From: Alternaria dauci
Taxonomy: Eukaryota > Ascomycota > Dothideomycetes > Pleosporales > Pleosporaceae
Reading direction: 5' to 3'
DNA length: 64,000 nt
NCBI RefSeq assembly: GCF_042100115.1
Contig: NC_091272.1
Coordinates: forward strand, 6,572,001 to 6,636,000
Positions 52,770-62,025 of this stretch are shown piece by piece (the first letter of the stretch is position 1; each line of letters starts with the position of its first letter). The translations under genes and the position numbers were made by a program. The notes below the pieces were generated by a model. The model made no database searches. It had not been told where the DNA came from and saw only the letters and a list, made by a program, of their open reading frames with translations.

Positions 52770-54074
52770 AGCCAGCATGTCGAGCGCTGTATGTCTGGTG
52801 AGGCAGGCCGATCTGGCACCCAAATAAGTTGACCAGAGCCGTAGTACGAGGAGAACTTCGCTACCGATATCGGGAAGCCGACAATCACTGCAGATTACGA
52901 CACGTCTGATGCGATCTGTACACAAGACAACTACGAGGGTGATCAGCACCAGCAGCAACCGCATCGAGCTCCACTGCTGCAAGAACCACCAGAAGCAATG
53001 AAGTAAAGCCCCAAGCAGATGGATATCCCCAAGTACTACCATGTGTACGCGCAACAGTACACGCAAGGCCGGATCATTCCGCCCTGCCAAGACTATCAGC
53101 AGAATAAGGACCAGGAAGAGGAAGAGCGGTATCCATAAAGGGCTAATCAGGTGTCAGCATACGGTTGTCTAGACGAGTCTACCCAGCTGCCCCCGACACC
53201 GTATTTGCGCCGCGTTTGATCTTTGACAGCAGGGGAAGTGATCTGGGTAAATAGGGGCTGTCATCGTGGGATCGATTTTTTGAGTGTTAACTGAGCAACC
53301 CTGTAGAGGGTGATCTAGAGATGTGGGCTGTATCCCAAGACTAGAGTGTGCGCAAGAGATCACAGTGTGTTTCCAGCGGCGGGGACCTTGATCGTTTGGT
53401 AGTAGGCAAAGATGGCGAAACCATTCTTCAATAGCGGTTGTCTTAAGGGCGGGCGCAAGAGGAAGGAAATAGCATACATTGGATAGTTAGCGCAAGAACA
53501 CGGAATTTGTATATGGTGTGCGTGAGGCAGTCTTGCGTTGTGGGGAAAATGCATTGTACCTCCAGACTATACGATCTGATGCTGTTTCTGGAAGAGCGAG
53601 GATTGAGTGTGTGAGGAGTTTGTTTGAGCTGGAGAGATTGCCGTTTGAACTTGGATGGAGACCGAGTGTTTTTGCCGATTACGTTGTCTGGTTTGGGTGT
53701 TATGGTTGTGCGGTTGATGGCTGGGAGTCCGGAGCTGGTGCCTGAGGGGATGAAGATTTTGGCGGATTCGTATCAAGATGTGTTGATTGCTGTGGTTGGG
53801 GAGTCGAATATATTGGGGAATTTGACTGGGGGATCCAGTGACGCGCTGGGGTTATAGGGGGTGGATGATGAGTATTTTGGAGCACCTGGGCAGCTCTGGC
53901 TCTTGTGATACTTACGTAGTAAGACAAGTACGCTTTTATTGTTGAATCTTGTTTATACTACGCGCCACGGGTATCTACAGATCTCAATGTCCCAGCTCCA
54001 GTCAAAAGGTAACGTCGGATTTCTCGAAAATGATTCATTTGTAGTACATGTAACGTAGACGACAACATCCCCTT
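52770..54074. other. Intergenic or poorly resolved coding region
   Basis: About 1.3 kb. On the minus strand, 53138-52830 reads as a hydrophobic, membrane-like segment. On the plus strand, 53624-53857 reads as a short protein-like end (GVMVVRLMAGSPELVPEG). I cannot join either into a convincing gene. The right edge should be the 3' UTR of the next minus-strand gene. Confidence 0.3.
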
Positions 54075-55331
54075 TCAAACATCCATCCAATCTCCCCTCA
54101 CTTCATCCCCATACATCTCAACCTCATCCCAACTCCTATCCCCCACCACCACCTCCTCCTCAATCCTCCCATCCCTTAACCTCCAACACCCAACCTCACA
54201 CGTACACGTCGGCGGATAATGATTCTGCGGAAACCACGCCTCATCCTCCGCATCTTCTTCCTCTCCCTCTCCAGCCACCATACCAATCGTCTCCAACTCC
54301 ACCACATCCGGCCTATGCACCGCAAACCTGTCTCCCACCTCCCCCTTATTAGCATCCACATACTCCCCCTGCCTCCTCACAATCCCCTCCCATTTTTCTT
54401 GGACCCACGTCTGCACATCCCCCGTCAACTTCACCTCGCGAATACCTTGCAAATACCCCCCATACCACGCATACTCCATAATCCAATCCACAACCTGTCC
54501 GCTCTCACACACCCTCGGCCTTAATCTCGCTTCGCCATACGGCCACGCGGGATTCTGTACGCACCAAGCGTGTTCGCGGACGTCGTACCACGGATTGGCG
54601 GATTTATATGCGGTTCCGAAGTGCAGCTCGAGGACGCGTGTGTGTGCGAGGAAGAGGCCGGCGGAATGCGTGGCCGCGTCGTGGTATAAGTTGTCGCCAT
54701 GGAGCGAGGTGTCGGCGTAGTGGAAGGGGGGGACGCGGATGTCGAAGAGGGCGAAGTACTGGGCGGCTGTGAAGTCTAGTTTAATTTTTTCGAAGCCGTG
54801 GGTTGTGGGGGCGAGGTGTGGGAGGAGGAGGGTGTGGGTGTTGTTAATAAGGGGAGTGGTTGTGAGGGTAAGATTTGGGTCTTGGGATAGGGCGTGGAGG
54901 GGGTGTGAGGAGAGGTCGTATGGGGGGAGATGGTGGTCGGGCAGTTTGAGGGAGGTGAGGAGGTGGCTGAGGTAGAATGTTGGTGGGTCGGTAAAGTCCT
55001 TGGTGTCGGTCAGCCAGGCGAGGACTCGTTCGCGGATGTAGTGTGTGTAAAGGGGTCCGGGGATGGCGGAGACAGGGTTGGGATTGTCTGGGTTGCTGTA
55101 AGAGAGCGTATAGTGTGAATTTCCATGATTGTCTACCACGACATGCTGCGTACCGATCCATTCCTTCAGTGTCATGAGAAAGAGTTCCATGGGCAGACGC
55201 GTAGCAAACAGCTGAAAGGTCATCTGGGGCGGAGGAGACGCCATGGAATCGGTCGTTGATAGTGAGGTGACTGGTGCGTCATGAGTATCGGGGTGGTGTA
55301 TATCACTTTCATGCTGCGAAAGGGGCGCCAT
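54075..55331 (-). CDS. Uncharacterised fungal protein, 418 aa
   Basis: A single-exon frame from ATG 55331 (MAPLSQHESDIHHPDTHDAP) to 54075. I do not recognise a named domain. Visible features are an aromatic-rich central region (FDIRVPPFHYADTSLHG, HAWCVQNPAWPYGEARLRP and DWIMEYAWYGGYLQGIREV), a helix (VQTWVQEKWEGIVRRQGEY) and a strongly acidic segment (GEGEEEDAEDEAWF). A late CTCEVGCW could bind metal but is short. The regular aromatic and helical pattern over 400 residues argues for a real gene. Codon use is strongly C-ending in the 5' half on the coding strand. No targeting signal was seen. The frame is open further upstream to 55397 without an ATG. Confidence 0.65.
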   Translation of the reverse strand: MAPLSQHESDIHHPDTHDAPVTSLSTTDSMASPPPQMTFQLFATRLPMELFLMTLKEWIGTQHVVVDNHGNSHYTLSYSNPDNPNPVSAIPGPLYTHYIRERVLAWLTDTKDFTDPPTFYLSHLLTSLKLPDHHLPPYDLSSHPLHALSQDPNLTLTTTPLINNTHTLLLPHLAPTTHGFEKIKLDFTAAQYFALFDIRVPPFHYADTSLHGDNLYHDAATHSAGLFLAHTRVLELHFGTAYKSANPWYDVREHAWCVQNPAWPYGEARLRPRVCESGQVVDWIMEYAWYGGYLQGIREVKLTGDVQTWVQEKWEGIVRRQGEYVDANKGEVGDRFAVHRPDVVELETIGMVAGEGEEEDAEDEAWFPQNHYPPTCTCEVGCWRLRDGRIEEEVVVGDRSWDEVEMYGDEVRGDWMDV

Positions 55332-55563
55332 GTTCTGGAATAATGGACCTCGAGTCGGGTCCGAGTAATCTTTGCAAAGTAACGTGACAAAGAACAAGTG
55401 GGCATAGGCCGTGACTGTTAGTCGTTTCTCGCAGCCGTAGTACCAAATTCACGACGCTAACTGTGAACCACACAATTGGTCATATTCACTATGCGCACAC
55501 GGTTTGTTGGTTTCTACCAGTATTGAAACAAGTATTCATACAGTCGCCATCTTTTCATGATCG

Positions 55564-56385
55564 TCAACGTCGTTTGGCTGGCGCAGGGCTCCAGCCTTGG
55601 GGCTGCCACTCTTGGCTCTGAGCCGCCTGCTTCCACGGCGAGTCCTTGGGCTCCTTCTTCATCCTCTTTCGCGCCGCAGAGGCAGGCGCATCGTCCTCGA
55701 CAGGCGATGCTGGCGGGTCGCGTGACATCTGCTGAGGCGCTGCGGATTGAGCGGATTGAGCGGGCTCTGTAGACGCTGGTTTTGCCGCCTCCTGACCAAG
55801 TGGGCGAGGCGGGTGTAGGCTGTCCGTGATGCCTTGGTCGGCGTTCATCTGCGTGACGCCGCTGTCCGGGTCTCTCGACTGCAGCATCTGCACCGGCTGC
55901 TGCTTATCCGGGGCATCCAGCGCTGACGGCTTCTCTGCCCACCTCGCGTCCGCCTGCGCGGCAAGCTGCTTCATGCGCTCTATCCGCATCATGTCTTGGT
56001 GTTGTTCGGCGACGGTGGGCGGTTCGTAGCGTGTGTGCCGCAGCCATTGCATCCATGACGCTTTCACTGTCAGTTTGCATGCAACACGACATGTGGATGG
56101 CACCAACGCGATATTTGCACATCGCCGTAGTGTGTGCTGCGGCTGTATTTTGCTATTCTGCGGTTGCGCAGGGCGTGCAATGCGTCCTTGAACTCCCAGA
56201 AGGTGTTGCCCTGGAGATCGAAGCCTGTGGTGTTGTTAGAGGCGTGAAGCAAGGATACGCCCGAGACCGATGTCGAGCCTGTGTCGAGGCGTGCACTCAC
56301 CCACGAGCCACTTCTTGCGCCATGGAAAGCGCTTCATCTTCCATTGGAACCATGCTCTTCGGATTGGGCCTGGTGCGCCCGCCAT
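55564..56385 (-). CDS. NDUFAF2: Complex I assembly factor NDUFAF2 (B17.2L/mimitin, fungal N7BML)
   Basis: A paralogue of complex I subunit NDUFA12 that helps assemble mitochondrial NADH:ubiquinone oxidoreductase. Predicted at 232 residues in three exons: 56385-56301, 56224-56108 and 56060-55564. Introns of 76 and 47 bp join in phase. The N-terminus MAGAPGPIRRAWFQWKMKRFP leads into FDLQGNTFWEFKD, the NDUFA12/NDUFAF2 signature. The RRIAKYSRSTHYGDVQIS segment and SWMQWLRHTRYEPPTVAEQ follow. The remaining half is a polar Ala/Pro/Gln/Lys-rich tail, longer than in animals but usual for fungal members. The second intron's GTTGGT donor and AAAG acceptor are weak; they were chosen because they restore the conserved tryptophan segment. 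Confidence 0.88.
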
Positions 56386-56708
56386 GCTGAGTCTCGTGTG
56401 GCCACGGGACAATTTCCAGAGGGAGACGTTTGGTTGGAGGTGACTTGTACGCGCAGCGGTGACGTTGGCCGCGAGTGGCTGGTGCGTAGGCACATGTGCA
56501 AGCACGCATGCCCCCACTACCACGACATCTCTTCTCCACACATGCCTCGACAACACAACAACACATAGCAGTCGAGGTCCACACATAGAGATATATACAT
56601 TGCCATATCATATCTCACTACACCTCGTGCACCCTTCACCACAATAGAAACCACACCAACCTTGGTGCCCAACGCGAGCAAACCTGATCAGCGCCCAAGC
56701 CGCCCACC
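56386..56708. promoter_or_regulatory. Divergent promoter region, NDUFAF2 / calponin-homology protein
   Basis: This 323-bp spacer lies between divergent start codons. It holds CACA/ACAC-rich runs on the right side, as in fungal 5' leaders. No specific site is claimed. Confidence 0.45.
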
Positions 56709-58797
56709 ATGGCGTCGGTAACGTCCCTCGACCAGGACATGCGCAAGCTGCGCATGGACAGATACACCCCCCAGGCGGCCAACGAAGTCCGCAGCTGGAT
56801 AGAAGGCACGCTGGGAGAGCGACTGCCGGCGGGAGATGTGCTGGATGCGCTCAAGGACGGGACCGTACTATGCAGGTACAGTAGTATCCGCCGAGCTACC
56901 ACGCAGCCGGGCCAGCACAGCTAACCACGGCAGACTCGTCAACCTCGCGATTCCCACGCCTGTGAGGTTCAAAAAGTCAGGCATGCCCTTCATCCAGATG
57001 GAGAACATCTCCCACTTCCTCCGCGCCTGCGAACAGCCGCCCCTGAACATGCCCGCCCACGACCGCTTCCTCACCGTCGATCTGTACGAGGCCAAAGACC
57101 CGGCCCAGGTGCTGCAGTGTCTTGGCGCATTCAGCCGCGTCGCCAACGCGAGGAATCCCTCCAACTTTCCCACCACCATCGGTCCTAAGCGCGGCGGAGC
57201 TGGTGCGTTGAGCCCCTCGGCCACGGGCGGCGGCATGACAAGTCCTGGCCTGCCGCCTCCCTCTCCCGGTTATGCACGTAGCCGGGGGCCCAGCTCAGCC
57301 AGCAACACCAGCGGCTCTAGCACATTCAACCCCCTGGCACGGCCCCCTGCTGAAAGGGCGCTCAGTGCGGCGCGCACGGGGGGCTCAGACGCATCCCACA
57401 CTTCCAACGGTCTCCCCAAGTCACCTCCGGGCGGAGTCAGTAGCTGGAGCAAGAAGGTCGACGAGGGCAGCACAGCACCGGCATGGAACATTCACCAGTA
57501 CGGCTACATGGGCGGCGCGAGCCAGGGCAACCAGGGCATCGCATTCGGCGCACGCCGCCAGATCACGAGCGCAGGTCCGCACGTGCCCAACATGGCTGAG
57601 AAGGAGCGGCTGCGGCGCGAGAAGGCGGCCGAGGAGGAGCGACTGCGTTTGCAAGCTGAAGAGGCTGAGAACAAACGTCGCATTGAGCGCGAGGCGGAAG
57701 AAGAACGCATACGCATCGAGGAAGAGCAGAAGTGGGAAGAGGAGACGCGCAAGCAGCAAGAGGCCAAGCAGGCGCGCCTCGACCAGCAGAAGCGCGAATG
57801 GGAGGAGCAGGAGCGTCAGTGGAAGTTGGAAGAAGAAGTCCGGCAGCGAGAAGAACGAGAACAGCAAGAGCGGATAGAGGCCGAGACGCGACGGAAGCGT
57901 GCTGGGAGCGACGCCAGGCTCAAGGGACAGTACCTCAGCCAGTACCAAGCCGAGCAGGTCAGGTCGCCGCGCAGTCGGCGTGGGAGCAACGAAGAGCCCA
58001 ACGCCGAGCGTGAGCGCATACGCGAGTTGGAGCGCCAGCTCGAAGAAGCAAAGGAACGCGAGCGCCAGTACCAAGCCGAGCGCGAAGGACGTCTCCACGA
58101 CAAGAAAGTGCGGTCGAGAAGCAAGAGCCGCACGCGCGAGCGGTCCAAGAGTCGAGCTCGCCCACAACCCCCACCGCGCGCTCCCAGCCCGCAGGACAGC
58201 AATGTCTCCTGGGCACAAGCAGACGACCGCGACTATCTACGCAAGCAATGGGACCAAACACAACGACAGCCGGCACGTCCCCTGCCCGAACCCACACCAC
58301 CATCTCTCCCCGCCCGTCCCCTTCCTGAGCCAACATCCACACGCCCGCTCCCTGACCCAGCCGCATACACACAGCAGAAGCAAAGCCGAACCGACCGCTA
58401 CCTCGCCTCAAACCCTGCGCCCACACCCCCCAAGCCCCAAACATATATCCCCCCGGAACTGACATCCACCTCTGAACAACGCAGCGAAGACGCGCGCCGC
58501 GCCGCCGCACAGCAAAAGACGAAGGCCGCGGGCTGGGCCAGTAAATCCTTGCTCGAGCGCGAAATGGAGCGCGAGAGAGAGAGACAGAAGGAGTGGGAGG
58601 AGAGCCAGCGCGCGCTGCAGGAGGCGGCCAAAGATCCGAATGCGGGGACGGGGAGTGGCCAGAGTTGGGATGTGAATCAGTATGGGTATATGGGCGGTGA
58701 TAATCAAAATCGGTTGGGTGGGATTGGCGCGGGTAAGAGACAGATTGTGGGGCCGAGGTTGGGGGGGCCGAGGCCGTTTGGGCGGAGGGGGGAGTAG
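56709..58797 (+). CDS. Calponin-homology (transgelin/Scp1-like) actin-binding protein with coiled coil and two calponin repeats
   Basis: An actin cross-linking protein of the SM22/transgelin type, much longer than yeast Scp1 (about 200 aa). Predicted at 676 residues in two exons, 56709-56875 and 56934-58797, with a 58-bp intron restoring frame at VLCR|LVNLAIP. The CH domain spans about residues 15-140 (EVRSWIEGTLGERLP, LKDGTVLCRLVN, FIQMENISHFLRAC, DLYEAKDPAQVLQCL). A Ser/Pro/Gly linker follows. A first calponin repeat (WNIHQYGYMGGASQGNQG) precedes a long Glu/Arg/Gln coiled coil of about 190 residues and an RS-rich and proline-rich region. A second calponin repeat (WDVNQYGYMGGDNQN) lies near the C-terminus. 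A role in septation or actin patches is inferred from the family. Confidence 0.92.
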
Positions 58798-60465
58798 AGA
58801 GGGAGGTGTTGTTTCGTTTGTTGGGGGGTTAGAGAGAGAGAGAGAGGGAGAGATATTTTTGAGTTGTTGCATGTTAGCGGATCATACTTGAAGTGTGTAC
58901 GCGGTTTAATCTATTAATTTTTAGATATTTCGGGATCTGCTTGATGTTGTTGCTTGAACTGATATCTAGGTCTTGGTGCTTCAAGTATGCTTCCGATATC
59001 CTATTGTGGAGGCGACAGGTGAGCGTCCCGACACTGAGTCACCCTAGATGGACAGGGTCTGTCGTTGTAGGGATAGGAATAACGCCATGTCAGCACTATA
59101 ATCTCACTACTCGGAACCGGCCGCAACATGACGAGACTTTATGTACTCTTCTCCCATGAGCAGTGATCTACCGCGTTGGCTTGACCGCCGAACCCCTTGG
59201 GCCGGCGAGGGATATGTACATGGGGTGTGGGCGACTACGAGGATATGTTTCAACTAGAAATGTATCTGGGATTTGTAACTCACGACATACCGACAGCCAC
59301 AGCAGCTCCCAATATACACGAATGAAACATTAGCTACTCGTGCCGCGCCAACACCACCCGTCCCCGTTCATCTCAACGCCTCTTCCTATCGGTTTGCTAT
59401 AGTCGGAACTAATAGGACCTCTCTATATCGCAGGGCTTAAGAGGAAGCGATATCAAGAGAGATAGAGTTGCTAGGCTTTTCAGATCACTTCGAGGCAGGC
59501 CTAAGCTAGTGAAATGCATCAGTGCTTCTCAGTCCGCATGAGTCTTTACCATCTCGCTCATGTGCTCCTGTACCATAGCGCATAGTCCATAGCTTTCTAG
59601 AGCCGTCTACGACAACTTACACAGCCCTGTCGTATGTGGCTATCCTTTGATCCTGTCAACATTTGCACGCACACCCTTCGTACTTGTTCTCATCGCCATC
59701 AGATCCACTGTGATGGACGGAGCTCGTCGTGTTCTAGCGCAAGCGTACGCAGTCGTGTAACTGTGCCCAACGACAGCGAAACTGGGGTCCACCAGACTGG
59801 CCACATCTATCGTTGTGCACGTGTGTCGTTCGAGCTGCATCCTCTTTCGCAGGCTGGTTAGCAACCATGCGCTGAACTGGTTCTCGGCCTCGAGAACATG
59901 GTCGTCGGCCGGGTTAACGTATTTGCGTGCAAGAGCGATCCGTGTGCAGACGTCGGCTATACGGTATATGACGGGTTTATCCGCATCCTTTGAGCATCTC
60001 CTGAGCAATTGTGCAGGCTCACAGTTGACAGCGTTTCGGTCACTGGTATAGGTTGGTCGGCTGGCGTCCGGTCTTGCTATCACGTCTCACGTTCCCTAGA
60101 CGACTGTTCGCACTGACATGGTGCGGGTCGGGGCGCAAGCTATCACAAGCTTCCGCTTCGATGGCGAGCAAGTGCCTAGGGACAACGGCGTGGGGACAGT
60201 GTTGGTGACGACTAGGTGAGGGCCAGGAAGTTTCTGAATCGAGCTCTCTGCCAGGGTATCCGTTTCAGCAGCAATCGAGGATGACAGTGGTAGCGGAGCA
60301 GCCATGATCGGTCGAGTAGATTGGCAGTTCCTTGTCACTAGGCGCGCGCTGGTGGTGATGAGCGCAATGGTGTTGTAGAGATGGGCGGTGTTCGTGGACC
60401 CCCTTGCATTGGCTGCATACAGTACCCGTGCGCGGGTCGAGCCACTTCGCGGGTTGAGCCACCCT
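58798..60465. other. Gene-poor flank next to the AT-rich block
   Basis: About 1.7 kb of near-normal composition after the calponin gene. A GA microsatellite lies near 58831-58851 in the 3' UTR. Remaining frames are short, lie on both strands and show no domain. Confidence 0.45.
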
Positions 60466-61205
60466 ACTAATATTAGATAATTATAAATATAAGGTTATTA
60501 AGCTATACTAAATAGCTATTATTATAAGATTTTTTAGAGTATTAATATATAGACGCTACTATAGCGTTTATACTACTTACATCTTACTAGCGTCTTAATT
60601 TAGTAGCCTTATAGGCTATTTTTAGGTAGGGGGGATACTACTAGTAGACTAGTATTAACTTAACTTAATATAGTAGTAATATAATAATACTTTATTAGAT
60701 TTTTTACTACTTTATATAAAGCTTTTTACTTATACTTATTTACTATATTATAACTTTTTTAAGTAGTTATAGCTTATTATTACTACTTTTTAAGTACTTA
60801 TCTATAATTTCTATTTTCTATTAGTATAAGGGTATTATTAAAATATAACTTTAAAAAAAATAAAAAGTAGCTATCCCTCTACTTATTAGTTATAAAAGTT
60901 AATAAAAAAGATAAAGTAATAATATAGTTAAAATATAGGACTAATTAGTGTTTTATAAGAGTAAAGCTCTAACGTCTATATATAAAAACTAAAGTTAAAT
61001 AAATTTATTAAAGGTAACTAAAAAAAAACACCTATTAAACTTTAGTAGGCTTAATATAGATTACTAGCTATTTACTAGTAATATAATTATAATATATTAT
61101 AAAGGGAGGGAGGAGAGGATATAGTATATTTACTATAACTAAGAAGGGTTATATAAAAACCTAGCTACTTCTAATCTTTATACTAATACTAACTTTAAGT
61201 ATCCT

Positions 61206-61278
61206 ACTATATATAATTAAGTTTTACTATATATAATTAAATTACACTATATATAATTAAATTATACTATATATAAAT
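61206..61278. repeat. 20-bp AT minisatellite, about 3.5 copies
   Basis: Units begin at 61206, 61226, 61246 and 61266 with the pattern ACTATATATAATTAAATTAT. They differ by a few bases at the 3' end, and the fourth is partial. It lies inside the AT-rich block. Confidence 0.85.
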
Positions 61279-61900
61279 ACTATATATCCCTTAAGGTAAC
61301 TTATTATAGCTATCTAGCTAGGCTAGTGTACCCTCTCTAGTAAAGAGCCCTAAACTTATTGAATTTAAATAATATAAGCCTTATATATACTTATAAGCTA
61401 AATATAGTAGTTAGTAAGGAGCTAGAAGAGTAAATACCTCTTATACTCTAAATCCTTAGTAATAGTAAATCTCTTAGCTAGTACCTTATTAAGAAGTCTA
61501 GGGTTAGTAATATTATTATAGAAGTAACTTATAAGTAGACTAGAATATAGTATCTAAAGAGGGTTATAAAGTATAAGGAGATTATCTATACTAATACCTA
61601 CTACCTTATTAATCTCTTTATATTTAGTTACCTTACTTACCTAACTTTTAGTAAGTAGAGTAAAGAGACTAAGAGATAGCTATACTACTAAGCTATTAAT
61701 ATTAAAAGAGTATTTAAAGACTAGTATCCTAGGCTTAGAGAGAGGGAATTTAAAGAGATATTATAAGGATAAGAGAATAAGGTATAAATAGTACTAATAC
61801 TAATATTCTTCTAATTAAAACTAATTATTAAGTAGTAGTAGTAGCTATACTATAAGTAGCTAGTTAGTTATTCTTAAGAAGGGGTAGTAGAGGTAGTAGT

Positions 61901-62025
61901 AGTTATAAAGGGTAGCTATAAAAGTTATAAAGGGTAGCTATAAAGGTTATAAAAGGCGGCTATAAAGGTTATAAAGGGTAGCTATAAAGGTTATAAAGGG
62001 TAGCTATAAAGGTTATAAAGGGTAG
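61901..62025. repeat. 22-bp minisatellite, about 5.7 copies
   Basis: Tandem units of 22 bp start at 61901, 61923, 61945, 61967, 61989 and 62011 (last one partial), core GGTTATAAAGGGTAGC then TATAAA. The copy at 61945 reads AAAGGCGGC where the others read AAGGGTAGC, the kind of C-to-T and G-to-A difference RIP would leave. Confidence 0.9.

Noticed and set aside
57421..58218. 265-codon Leu-rich minus-strand frame
   Set aside because: It is antisense to the coiled-coil part of the calponin-homology gene. Glu/Arg codons reversed give Leu/Ser, which explains the apparent hydrophobicity.
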